A stretch of DNA of 64,000 nt from Sphingomonas sp. (GTDB lineage: Bacteria > Pseudomonadota > Alphaproteobacteria > Sphingomonadales > Sphingomonadaceae): NCBI GenBank assembly GCA_017304655.1, contig JAFKLY010000007.1:155493-219492 (forward strand), given 5' to 3'. Of this stretch, positions 46,769 through 54,942 are shown piece by piece. The translations under genes and the position numbers were made by a program. The notes below the pieces were generated by a model. The model saw nothing but the letters and a program-made list of their open reading frames with translations. It was not told the origin of the DNA and did no database searches. Each line of letters begins with the position of its first letter. The first letter of the stretch is position 1.

Positions 46769-47823
46769 CGACGTTCGAGCGCTTTCTGTCGCTTTGGGTG
46801 GCGCTGTGCATCGTGGTCGGCATTGCGGCCGGGCATTTGATGCCGGGCGTCTTTGCGGCCATCGGCTCGGCGGAAGTCGCCAGCGTCAATCTTCCGGTCG
46901 CCGTCCTCGTCTGGCTGATGATCATCCCCATGCTGCTGAAGATCGACTTCGGCGCGCTCGGCGCGGTGCGGCGGCACTGGCGCGGCATCGGCGTCACGCT
47001 GTTCGTCAACTGGGCCGTGAAGCCCTTCTCGATGGCGCTGCTCGGCAGCCTGTTCATCGGCTGGCTGTTCGCGCCGCTGCTGCCGGCGGGACAGGCGCCG
47101 TCCTACATCGCCGGGCTGATCCTGCTGGCGGCGGCGCCCTGCACCGCGATGGTGTTCGTCTGGTCCAACCTGTGCAATGGCGAGCCGGCCTACACGCTCA
47201 GCCAGGTGGCGCTCAACGATGTACTGATGGTCGTCCTGTTCGCCCCGCTCGTCGGCCTGCTGCTGGGCGTCGCGTCCATTACCGTGCCATGGAACACGCT
47301 GCTGCTCTCGGTCCTGCTCTACATCGTCGTGCCGGTCGTCCTTGCGCAGATCGTCCGGGGCGCTGTGCTCGCGCGGGGCGGGCAGGCCGGGCTGGATCGG
47401 CTGCTCTCGCGCCTCTCGCCGGTGTCGCTGGTCGCGCTGCTGGCGACGCTGGTGCTGCTCTTCGGCTTTCAGGGCGAGCAGATTGTGGCGCAGCCGCTGG
47501 TCATCGTGCTGCTGGCCGTGCCCATTCTCATCCAGGTCTATCTGAATGCAGGCCTCGCCTATTGGCTGAATCGCGCGGCTGGGGAGGCGCATTGCGTCGC
47601 CGGGCCATCGGCGCTGATCGGCGCGAGCAACTTCTTCGAGCTGGCGGTGGCGGCGGCCATCGGCCTGTTCGGCCTGCAATCCGGCGCGGCGCTGGCCACG
47701 GTCGTCGGCGTGCTGATCGAGGTGCCGGTGATGCTGTCGGTCGTCGCGATCGTGAATCGGTCCAGAGGCTGGTATGAGCGCGGCGGCGCCGTCGCGCGGC
47801 GTGCCGGCGCACTTCGGGAGTAA
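46765..47823 (+). CDS. acr3: Arsenite efflux transporter Acr3
   Basis: Inner-membrane As(III) exporter with ten hydrophobic segments in 352 residues. The critical Cys is in AAPCTAMVFVWSNLCNGEPAYTLSQ (segment 4 region), and the family motifs LIGASNFFELAVAAAIGLFG and MIIPMLLKIDFGAL are present. The ATG at 46765 overlaps the arsR stop (ATGA). Acr3 differs from ArsB in sequence; this is clearly Acr3. Confidence 0.95.
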   Translation: MTTFERFLSLWVALCIVVGIAAGHLMPGVFAAIGSAEVASVNLPVAVLVWLMIIPMLLKIDFGALGAVRRHWRGIGVTLFVNWAVKPFSMALLGSLFIGWLFAPLLPAGQAPSYIAGLILLAAAPCTAMVFVWSNLCNGEPAYTLSQVALNDVLMVVLFAPLVGLLLGVASITVPWNTLLLSVLLYIVVPVVLAQIVRGAVLARGGQAGLDRLLSRLSPVSLVALLATLVLLFGFQGEQIVAQPLVIVLLAVPILIQVYLNAGLAYWLNRAAGEAHCVAGPSALIGASNFFELAVAAAIGLFGLQSGAALATVVGVLIEVPVMLSVVAIVNRSRGWYERGGAVARRAGALRE

Positions 47824-47826
47824 GCC

Positions 47827-48234
47827 ATGAGCGACTTTCCAGTCACCATCTATCACAACCCGGATTGCGGCACGTCCCGCAACGCGCTCGCCATGATCGA
47901 GGCGGCGGGATACGCGCCTGCCGTGATCGACTATCGCACCATCGGCTGGACGGCGCCGCAACTGCGTGCGCTCTTCGCCGCCATGGGCATGACCCCGCGC
48001 GAGGCCCTGCGCGAGAAAGGCACGCCTGCCGCCCAGCTTGGCCTGCTGGATGACACCGCGTCCGATGACGCGATCATCGCGGCGATGATCGCCCACCCCA
48101 TTCTGGTCAACCGCCCGATCGTGGTGACGCCCAGGGGTACGAAACTCTGCCGGCCCTCGGAGCTGGTGCTGGACCTGCTGGAGCGGCAGCCGGACAATTT
48201 CGTGAAAGAGGATGGCGAGGTGGTGCGCCGGTGA
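47827..48234 (+). CDS. arsC: Arsenate reductase, glutaredoxin-coupled (ArsC)
   Basis: Reduces arsenate to arsenite for export. The 135-residue protein has the catalytic Cys14 in YHNPDCGTSRNA and the substrate-binding NRPIVVTPRGTKLCRPSE with three Arg, as in the E. coli plasmid ArsC family. Starts three bases after acr3. It completes an operon for both inorganic and methylated arsenicals. Confidence 0.95.
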   Translation: MSDFPVTIYHNPDCGTSRNALAMIEAAGYAPAVIDYRTIGWTAPQLRALFAAMGMTPREALREKGTPAAQLGLLDDTASDDAIIAAMIAHPILVNRPIVVTPRGTKLCRPSELVLDLLERQPDNFVKEDGEVVRR

Positions 48235-48372
48235 ATTGCCCCGCGTGATCGGGGCGGCGTGATCCGGGCCGCGTGGAAAGGGTCTGGCGCCGGAGCGACT
48301 GCGAGCGCCCCACCGCGTCGAAATCCGGTAAACCGGGCTGAGCCACCGCTGCGGAGGCGGCCCGGCCAGACC

Positions 48373-48622
48373 GTCCAACAGCGCGCGCCGCGCCGGAAGT
48401 TCACGAAGTTCACGACACGGGTGCGTGAACTTCCGCTTCTCTCAACTTTCTCGCGCCGCTGGTGAAGCAGGCGCCAGAGCCTGTCCCGGCAAGCCTGCGA
48501 CGCCGGGCGTGAGAGACGCTGCACTGAGAAAGAGCCATGCTTCGCCCGCACCTGATGCCTGGGCACGGGAGCGGGCGTCCCACAGGGCTGCCATGGCGGA
48601 GGGGGTGTAGGACAGCGAAAAA
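48373..48622 (+). repeat. Dispersed ~250-bp repeat, copy B (inverted relative to copy A)
   Basis: Mirror copy of 42706-42963. Contains the same 11-bp stem, GGAAGTTCACG (48395-48405) and CGTGAACTTCC (48424-48434), and ends 47 bases before the truncated HNH gene. Together the copies bracket 5.4 kb holding the DUF3857 gene and the ars operon. Confidence 0.8.
48425..48610 (+). CDS. Small ORF conserved in the dispersed repeat, copy B (61 codons)
   Basis: GTG-started frame whose product begins MNFRFSQLSR, contains ACPGKP and ends RAAMAEGV, homologous to the ORF in copy A. The start is within the stem of the repeat hairpin. Little else can be said; it may be a non-coding by-product of the repeat. 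Confidence 0.35.
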   Translation: MNFRFSQLSRAAGEAGARACPGKPATPGVRDAALRKSHASPAPDAWARERASHRAAMAEGV

Positions 48623-48668
48623 GTGGGGGCGGTCGGGAGGAGATGTGTTTCCCGACGCTCGTCTGGAG

Positions 48669-49035
48669 CTAAGGCTGCTGTCCGTCGTCAGGTACGGGGT
48701 CCGCGGTTTGGCCGCGGGCAATTGCCGCACGTATCGATGAAGCAATCACCGCGACCTCTTTAGCCCGTGAACGTGAGTGTTCAGCTATCAGCGCTCGGTC
48801 CGTTGCCGATGATGACAACCCCCTAGATGGGTCGATGGCGGACAAAAGGTTTTGCAACTTCAGTCCCACGCCGTTCTCGTTACGGAATGAGGGCCGACCT
48901 CAGAAGCGCTGAAAGTTCAGCGATATCAGGGTGGCCTTTGTGGATTGGAGAACCATGACGATAGAGCAAGTCGAGCGCGAGGAGCGTCTCATCCCAAGTC
49001 CAATCTGGCTTTTCTGCGCCTTGGGTAATTGGCAT
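48669..49035 (-). pseudogene. Remnant of an HNH-type endonuclease, frameshifted and truncated
   Basis: Two frames together resemble the N-terminal part of a common HNH endonuclease family. The first (from ATG 49035) reads DWTWDETLLALDLLYRH and HPDIAELSALLRSAL, then stops at 48880. The second frame, offset by one base, continues RNENGVGLKLQNLLSAIDPSRG and reaches 48669. The joint near 48893 reads F/LIRNENGV only after a single-base shift. The C-terminal HNH domain with its Cys pairs and His is missing; the dispersed repeat begins 47 bases on. It is therefore a dead fragment of a nuclease likely once used in defence. Confidence 0.7.
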
Positions 49036-49170
49036 TTCAAATCTCCCAACGGAACTTACGTCGCTGATCAAGCAATTGCGGTCTCGTTTGTCCTGTGATG
49101 AACTAATCCCGCTTCAGTGCGACGTTAGGCGGGCGAAGGGGTTTGTGGCTGTGGTTTTTGAAGTCAGCCC

Positions 49171-50766
49171 CTAACTCGCGCCTGTTTTTCGGTGGGCAGG
49201 CATATCCGCGATGATAATTTGCTGCGTTTGGTGGTCCCATCCGTAGTAAACTCGCAGGCAATGTTCTGGCGCACGGGTGTTTCCGCCGGTTTTGACATGC
49301 CACCCCGCACTTAACCGCTGCGCCTGCCAATCAAACATGAATTCGTCGCTGCCGCAGGGCGAATTGCGAATCCCGTCTTCGATAACCTCGTCACGTAGCG
49401 AGCCGCCGCCATCTAAAAGCCGGTTCCGGCACACATTCGCTAGCCAGAGCAGGCAGCGGGCTACCTGTTCAACGTCTTTAAATAGAGCCTTCTTGCATCC
49501 TCGTTTTGCCGCGCCGGTGAGGCTGACACGACCCACCAACGCCTGGTCTGACCATTCTTCAAAATCCGACCAACTTTGTGGTAGATTTACATTCTGGTCC
49601 TCGACAGCACCTGCGTCCGCAAGCCGTTGAAGGAGGCTTTGGATTTGAGCGGTTACATTGCGCTCACGGCTCTCGGCTTCATCAGCACGAATCTGCGCCT
49701 TCCGTTCCTCGTCCAGAGCATATTGCTCGAGTTCCTTGGCCTCGCTCAATTCCTTCGCCAGTGCAGCGATCCGGTCGTCAGCGGCGGCGAGTTTTTCGCT
49801 ATCGCTCGCGCCGCTGCTTGCGAGCCTATCCTGTTCGGCCTTACGGCTAACACTGCGCAATTGAGAGAAGGGCAGGATGTCTTCACCCATTCTCACCGAA
49901 CGAGTGCTGAATTGCGCAACACGTAACCTGACTTGGCGGTCGACCTCCGCACCCTCATTGAGCGTAGATAGTCGAGCACCTAGCCATAGCGGGTGTGTGT
50001 AAGGATCTTCGTCGGCATCAAGACCTGGAAAATAGATGCGAACGCCGCGGTCAAACACGGATAACCGCTTATTGAAGCGATCAGTCAACGCCCAAGAGGT
50101 CTCGGGAAGAATGACCACCACCTGTGCGAGGCCGCATAGGCCAGCGGCGAGAGCATCAACGTCTATCGTGAGTTCGGGTTTATCACGATCCGTGACGGAA
50201 ACCACGACGATTGGTAATCGGCGCTTCGGATCTTCGAGCATATCGAGGAACGCGTCTTGAGCGTCAGTGTCACCAATATACCAAGGGAAGGCCGCGATGG
50301 GGTAGCCGCCGCTCGTCAGGCCGAGTTGACCCGCAAGTTGCCGAATGTAGCCAGGCGCTGCTGGAATAATATTCAGTTCGGGTTCGTTGCTGACCACGAT
50401 GAGCCGAGCGGCGAAGCGGGGAGTGCGATCGGGAGTTCGCCACAATATCGCTTCCGAGGTCCAAATGCGACCGGCAACAGTTTTGTCAGGGTCTTCTTGA
50501 CGAAGCGCCCAAGCGTGAATTTCTGGTAGGTCGACTTCGACGGCGCTACTGTTGCGCCCAGCAGCTAGTAGCTCGAAACTGCGTCCGGCCATAGCCTCGT
50601 CGGGAAGGCGACCGCCGCTGCGCTTCTGCGCCCATTTCAGAATTTCTCGGCGCGCGCTATCTATCGCTCCAACGTCATTAGGAAGGTCGCCTGCGATATG
50701 CAGAACCTGATGCTCTCGAACAAACCGTCCGGTAAGTGGAGCGAGGGCATCTTTAAAGGTGGCCAT
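49171..50766 (-). CDS. Unrecognised 531-residue coiled-coil protein
   Basis: A large cytosolic protein I cannot assign. A strong AGGAGG ribosome-binding site precedes the ATG at 50766. Residues about 120-280 look like an alpha/beta domain (RLIVVSNEPELNII, RRLPIVVVSVTDRDKPELT, GLAQVVVILPETSWALTDRF). About 330-410 is charged and heptad-like, a coiled coil (rich in Ala/Glu/Lys/Asp). The end, AGWHVKTGGNTRAPEHCLRV and YYGWD, resembles the small beta-rich tails of some defence-associated proteins. It stands alone, next to a nuclease remnant and a tRNA fragment, so a defence or mobile-element role is suspected only from context. Confidence 0.6.
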   Translation of the reverse strand: MATFKDALAPLTGRFVREHQVLHIAGDLPNDVGAIDSARREILKWAQKRSGGRLPDEAMAGRSFELLAAGRNSSAVEVDLPEIHAWALRQEDPDKTVAGRIWTSEAILWRTPDRTPRFAARLIVVSNEPELNIIPAAPGYIRQLAGQLGLTSGGYPIAAFPWYIGDTDAQDAFLDMLEDPKRRLPIVVVSVTDRDKPELTIDVDALAAGLCGLAQVVVILPETSWALTDRFNKRLSVFDRGVRIYFPGLDADEDPYTHPLWLGARLSTLNEGAEVDRQVRLRVAQFSTRSVRMGEDILPFSQLRSVSRKAEQDRLASSGASDSEKLAAADDRIAALAKELSEAKELEQYALDEERKAQIRADEAESRERNVTAQIQSLLQRLADAGAVEDQNVNLPQSWSDFEEWSDQALVGRVSLTGAAKRGCKKALFKDVEQVARCLLWLANVCRNRLLDGGGSLRDEVIEDGIRNSPCGSDEFMFDWQAQRLSAGWHVKTGGNTRAPEHCLRVYYGWDHQTQQIIIADMPAHRKTGAS

Positions 50767-51237
50767 TGTGCCCCTCCTGATCTCTGCGACTATGGTGGAT
50801 TTAAATAGCGCAGATCGCATTTGTGAACGAGTTACCTCGTCCTTGATGTAAAATGCAAGATACCGATGTCTGCCCAACTATTACTTTGCCGCAGCATGGC
50901 TGCGTTGCTACACATACGCGGGACTGCGCCCCGAACACGGAAAGAGGCAGTTTTCGCTGCCCGCTGACCCGTCAAAAATATTCGGAAAATTGGTCGGGAC
51001 GAGAGGATTCGAACCTCCGACCCCCACACCCCCAGCCCCCATTTTGAGGGGTTTTGGATGCACCCTGTTGCAACCAAAAAACGTTGAAAAATCCGTACGT
51101 TCCTGCCACTTTCTAGGTGCGACGCGTGTTGCCGATGGTTGCGTTTTGTTCCGCTCAGATGCGCCAAGTTGCACCACCAGCGCACCACCAGAATGACGCG
51201 ATTCGGGATCTGAATTGGGCAAGCGAGGCTAGGCAAG
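50767..51237. other. Intergenic region of about 470 bases with a tRNA fragment and direct repeats
   Basis: Holds the promoter of the unknown protein on the left (AT-rich near 50800), the 3' half of a tRNA-Pro at 50991-51040, and tandem GCACCACCAG repeats at 51171-51180 and 51182-51191 just upstream of the integrase gene, possible arm-type binding sites. No protein gene. Confidence 0.55.
50991..51040 (-). other. 3' half of a tRNA-Pro, probable integrase attachment site
   Basis: Reading the minus strand, the sequence has a T-arm GGAGGTTCGAATCCTCT, an acceptor strand CGTCCCG, discriminator A and a CCA end. The preceding TGTGGGGGTCGG is like the variable region and anticodon side of tRNA-Pro(GGG). 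The 5' half (D-arm and acceptor partner) is not found on the adjacent 51040-51120 side. A duplicated tRNA 3' end next to a tyrosine integrase is the mark of a tRNA-targeting element. Confidence 0.75.
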
Positions 51238-52476
51238 GTGCGCACTGCTTTCACACAAGCGATGGTCGAGAAGTTTCCCATATCCGTTAAGGCCAAAGAT
51301 TATCGGGATTCCCGGTTGAAAGGGCTAATTCTGCGGGTGATGCCGAGCGGTGTGAAATCCTTCTATTGCGAGTATGCGCGGGGCAAGCGTGTGTGGCTGG
51401 GTAGGGCCGATGCGGTAGGTTTGACCGAGGCCCGCGAGAGTGCCCGCGTCATCCTGTCGGAAGTCTATCGCGGCATTGATCCGATTGAAGCGCGTAAGCC
51501 AAAACGGGGCGTGCCGACTTTTCGCGCTTTTCTCGATGGCGACTATGGGCTTTGGGCCAAGGCCAATCAAAAGGCGCACAAGCAGAACCTCAACCGACTG
51601 AAGACCGCATTCAGGGGGATGCTGGACAAGCGGCTCGACGAAATAAACGCGCTGGATGTGGAGCGCTGGCGCGCGGGTGAAATCGAACGCGGCTTGAGCC
51701 TGGAAACCATCAATCGGGATATTTCCTCCATCAAGGCGGCGTTTAACCGTGCGGTGGAATGGGAGTTGATCGGGACAAATCCACTTGCGAAGGTCAAAAA
51801 ATCCCGCACGGATGATTGCCGCAAGGTTCGTTTCCTCAGCTACGACGAAGAGACCCGCTTGCGCACCGCGCTGGATGACCGTGAGGAGCGCCGCCGCACC
51901 GAACGCGATACGGCCAATCGTTGGCGGAGTGAGCGCGGTTATACGCTGCTGTCCAGTCTGCGGCAGTTGGCCTTCACCGACCATGTGAAACCGCTGGTGC
52001 TGCTCTCGCTCAATACCGGTTGCCGTCGCGGCGAATTGTTCGATCTCACCTGGGATAATGTCGATCTCGACCGAAGGATTCTGACTGTGACGGGTGCGAC
52101 AGCGAAATCGCGGCGTACGCGCCATATCCCGCTCAACCGGGAAGCGATGCTGGTGTTGCAGGGCTGGCGAGCGCAGGCGGAAAGAAAGGACGGATTGGTT
52201 TTCGCCAACGACGCAGGACAGCGGTTCGATCGCGTCAACTTCTCCTGGCGGCATCTGCTCAGGGACGCGGGCATTGCAGCGTTCCGCTGGCATGACATGC
52301 GGCACCATTTTGCGTCTCGGCTGGTGATGGGCGGGGTCGATCTCAACACCGTGCGCGAACTGCTCGGGCATAGCGACTATGCGATGACGCTTCGTTATGC
52401 CCACCTCGCCCCCGAACATAAGTTAAAGGCCGTCGAAGTACTGGATCGCACGTCGCCGTTTGCGGCGGCCTCCTGA
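51238..52476 (+). CDS. int: Tyrosine-type site-specific integrase
   Basis: A 412-residue tyrosine recombinase. The N-terminal arm-binding domain (DSRLKGLILRVMPSG) and the core-binding helical domain (about 95-190) precede the catalytic domain: Arg in NTGCRRGELFDL, HDMRHHFAS, LLGHSDYAMTLRYAHL with the nucleophilic Tyr in that last motif. It resembles P4/phage-type integrases that use tRNA genes. GTG 51238 is the longest start; ATG 51262 is also possible. It lies 200 bases from the tRNA-Pro fragment. Confidence 0.93.
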   Translation: MRTAFTQAMVEKFPISVKAKDYRDSRLKGLILRVMPSGVKSFYCEYARGKRVWLGRADAVGLTEARESARVILSEVYRGIDPIEARKPKRGVPTFRAFLDGDYGLWAKANQKAHKQNLNRLKTAFRGMLDKRLDEINALDVERWRAGEIERGLSLETINRDISSIKAAFNRAVEWELIGTNPLAKVKKSRTDDCRKVRFLSYDEETRLRTALDDREERRRTERDTANRWRSERGYTLLSSLRQLAFTDHVKPLVLLSLNTGCRRGELFDLTWDNVDLDRRILTVTGATAKSRRTRHIPLNREAMLVLQGWRAQAERKDGLVFANDAGQRFDRVNFSWRHLLRDAGIAAFRWHDMRHHFASRLVMGGVDLNTVRELLGHSDYAMTLRYAHLAPEHKLKAVEVLDRTSPFAAAS

Positions 52477-53053
52477 CGTCCTAGTTGGCATGTGCCGCCA
52501 GGGCCGCACCTTAAGCGTGACCTCGATCTTGCCTGGCCGTTCAACCATGAGTGTGCTCGGAACAACATCGCCAGCCACGAACGGCGCATATCGGAACCGG
52601 TATCAGGCGAGTAAAGGCCGGAGGTGAGGCAGGTCCAACGGACAGACGTAGCACTGCTTATCATCTATCGGTGCGCGTTTTGCAGTCTTATATTTTGATC
52701 GAGGCTGACGGCGATGATGTGGGGCTAACTAGGATCTTTCGGGGGCAGATTTTGCTCAGCGACGGTGCTCCGGCGGCTGCAAAATCGGCGCAGGGTCGAC
52801 GGTGGCTCACGGCGCCAGAGGCTCAGCGTCAGCGCCATCGTGTGCGTTCGCGAAACCGGGTCTAAGGGATTACATACGCTGGCAGTTTGCCGGAGCCCGC
52901 GTTGGCTAGCTCATGCGTTTTGATTTCGAGTTTGTCCCGATCTCGATACATAAGGATTCTCGGCACGGCGATCGGCAATACCGACGGGCGAGCGGTGTCG
53001 ATGAATGGAAATGGGGTGAAGGTCTCAATCAGGTTGGCATAGGAGCTGAAGCA
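52477..53053. other. Intergenic region of about 580 bases with no supported gene
   Basis: I examined both strands. Short open frames exist (for example a 79-codon one on the minus strand, 52862-53101), but none resembles a known protein or has coding character. No tRNA, repeat or terminator is evident. Confidence 0.5.
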
Positions 53054-53641
53054 GTGAGCCAGCACGAAATCACCGCGAGGCTGCAGGAAGCCGACAGGCA
53101 CGCGGTAGGCGCTGGCGATCGAGAGACCTGCGACATTCAGGTGCGAGACGAGCTTGTGCAGCTGCGCGACACGCTTGAGCGGGATTATTTGGCTCTTCTG
53201 CGGCGTTTGACAGCCGCCTTACGGTCTCGCGACGACGCTGCAGCTGCGCTTCATGACGCCTATGTGCGACTTGGGAGTGCGCCGTCGGTTGGAGAGGTCC
53301 GGCAGCCATTTGCCTATCTCTATCGGATGGCGCTCAACCTGGCGCGAAACAGTTTCAAGCGGGAAGCGAGATATTGCGAGATCGATCCGGATCGCTTGCC
53401 CTTGCTCCGTGATAGCGCACCTGATCCAGAGCAGGCTGCGCTCACGAAGATCGATGTCAGTCGCGCGACCGATGCGCTGGCAGATCTGTCTCAAAGGCGC
53501 CGGGACATTTTTCTCGCACGCTGGCGCGATGGGCTGAGACATGCCGAGATCGCTGGTCAGTTCGGCCTTCACAAGCGCACCGTGCAAAAGGAGCTCGCGC
53601 GCGCCGAGCGTTTTCTCAAGAAGCGCCTCGACTCCGTCTGA
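53054..53641 (+). CDS. ECF-family sigma factor, FecI-like
   Basis: Extracytoplasmic-function RNA polymerase sigma factor. From a GTG at 53054 preceded by AGGAG the protein has 195 residues. Region 2 covers RDYLALLRRLTAALRSRDDAAAALHDAYVRLGS, PFAYLYRMALNLARNSFKRE follows, and region 4 is DALADLSQRRRDIFLARWRDGLRHAEIAGQFGLHKRTVQKEL. FecI-like factors usually sit before a FecR anti-sigma and a TonB receptor; no FecR is found here. The start is uncertain. Confidence 0.8.
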   Translation: MSQHEITARLQEADRHAVGAGDRETCDIQVRDELVQLRDTLERDYLALLRRLTAALRSRDDAAAALHDAYVRLGSAPSVGEVRQPFAYLYRMALNLARNSFKREARYCEIDPDRLPLLRDSAPDPEQAALTKIDVSRATDALADLSQRRRDIFLARWRDGLRHAEIAGQFGLHKRTVQKELARAERFLKKRLDSV

Positions 53642-53906
53642 GCGATCCTCTCGGGCGTCCGACAGAATATTTGCGCGTTCAGGGCGCCTTTACCGTCGCC
53701 CGATTGTCCACCCGACGGGAGTAACAGGATCCTCACGACGCGAGGCCGACTGCAGGTCAATGACCTGAAGGCGCGCCTGACGCGTGGCGATCGTTGGAGT
53801 AGCCTCGGTCCGCGCACTGCGGCCGGGACTATCCACAGTCCCGGTTGGAGGTCGCCATGGCGGCGGTGTGCGTTTGAGGACGGGCAGGCGATCTGGCGCA
53901 TCTGCC

Positions 53907-54455
53907 ATGCGTGAGACAGCGAATGAGCTGGCTCGCGATTCCAAGACCTGCCCTCGTCAGGCAGGCAAATTGCCCAACGCTGGCCCGCAGCTTGCTCCCT
54001 GGCAGGAGGACCTTGCCAAGCGGACCCTCATTGACCGTCTCGACGAGCCGATATCGATCTCCGAGGTCGCAGCTCTGTGCAAGCTCTCGGTATCCTACTT
54101 CGTTCGAGCCTTTCACAGAAGCGTCGGTATTGCGCCCTATCGATGGCTTCTGGACCGGCGCATCGATCACGCAAAGCTGCTTCTCGCGGCGACATCTCTA
54201 CCGCTCGCCGAGATTGCCCTCGACTGCGGATTTGGGGATCAAAGCCACTTCACAAATATGTTCGTGCGACGCGCAGGAATAACGCCTCGGCAATGGCGAG
54301 GACAGTTCGCTAAGCCTGCCTCGAACACCCGCCGCGGCGCCAGGCCGCTAAAGGGATGCGATTTGTGCCACCAGCGGCCAACCCCGGAATTTCCTGCCGG
54401 CTGCGGCGCAATGCCAAACTTTTGCGGGCGTGTTGCACCCACATTTCCGGCGTGA
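53907..54455 (+). CDS. Short AraC-family transcriptional regulator
   Basis: A protein of about 182 residues made almost only of the AraC DNA-binding domain: two helix-turn-helix units (ISISEVAALCKLSVSYFVRAFHRSVG and LPLAEIALDCGFGDQSHFTNMFVR, residues about 48-125). It lacks an N-terminal sensing domain, so it may be activated by another factor or regulate constitutively. The ATG at 53907 is one of several possible starts (frame open from 53784). It converges on the iron-uptake genes at 54.6 kb. Confidence 0.78.
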   Translation: MRETANELARDSKTCPRQAGKLPNAGPQLAPWQEDLAKRTLIDRLDEPISISEVAALCKLSVSYFVRAFHRSVGIAPYRWLLDRRIDHAKLLLAATSLPLAEIALDCGFGDQSHFTNMFVRRAGITPRQWRGQFAKPASNTRRGARPLKGCDLCHQRPTPEFPAGCGAMPNFCGRVAPTFPA

Positions 54456-54609
54456 TTTGCCGCAGAGGCGGACGTTCGATCTTGCTTCGCGACCGTCAAA
54501 AAATGCGGCCCGTCAATTCGGGTGCTCCCTTTTGCTCGGTGGCGCTAGCGCCCGTCGTCGAAACGCCGGTGTGCAGTTGCGGTTGACCGAGCCAATGCGG
54601 TCGTGGCCG

Positions 54610-54942
54610 TCAGTTCTGTATCCGCGCGGCCAGAACCAGCGCGAATCCCGCCGCCAGGAACCAAGGCGCAGACAACAGTGCGATGCGTGGCCGCCAAGAC
54701 ATCAGCAGCACCAGCATAACCCCGGCAACGCTGAGCTGTCCGATCCACGACGCGAACCCCAGGCCGCCGCCCCAACGTCCGATCGCCACCAGCGCCGCGA
54801 CCAGCAACAGGGCGATGCCCAGGCATAGAGCGACGCGGCGCGTGGGGAGCAAGCGGGGGGGCGGGGTGGGCCTGTTCTTCTTCTGAACGAGCGCGAGACT
54901 TGCCAGCGCGGCATAGCTGATCATAGCGGACTCAAGCGGCAT
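54610..54942 (-). CDS. DUF3325 membrane protein
   Basis: A 110-residue membrane protein with about three to four hydrophobic segments (ISYAALASLALVQ, VALCLGIALLLVAALVAIG, IGQLSVAGVMLVLLM and the C-terminus). DUF3325 proteins are found in iron-siderophore uptake loci with PepSY and DUF3649 proteins, as here. The ATG at 54942 overlaps the PepSY stop by 11 bases. Confidence 0.75.
   Translation of the reverse strand: MPLESAMISYAALASLALVQKKNRPTPPPRLLPTRRVALCLGIALLLVAALVAIGRWGGGLGFASWIGQLSVAGVMLVLLMSWRPRIALLSAPWFLAAGFALVLAARIQN

Noticed and set aside
46645..48378. 577-codon minus-strand frame opposite the ars operon
   Set aside because: Antisense to arsR, acr3 and arsC; low-complexity Arg/His/Asp-rich translation typical of shadows.
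50991..51120. Complete tRNA-Pro gene
   Set aside because: Only the 3' half can be folded; the adjacent sequence has no D-arm or matching acceptor strand.
51325..52419. 364-codon minus-strand frame opposite the integrase
   Set aside because: Shadow of a gene with all recombinase catalytic residues.
52862..53101. 79-codon minus-strand frame before the sigma factor
   Set aside because: No recognisable motif, no ribosome-binding site, overlaps the likely sigma-factor start.
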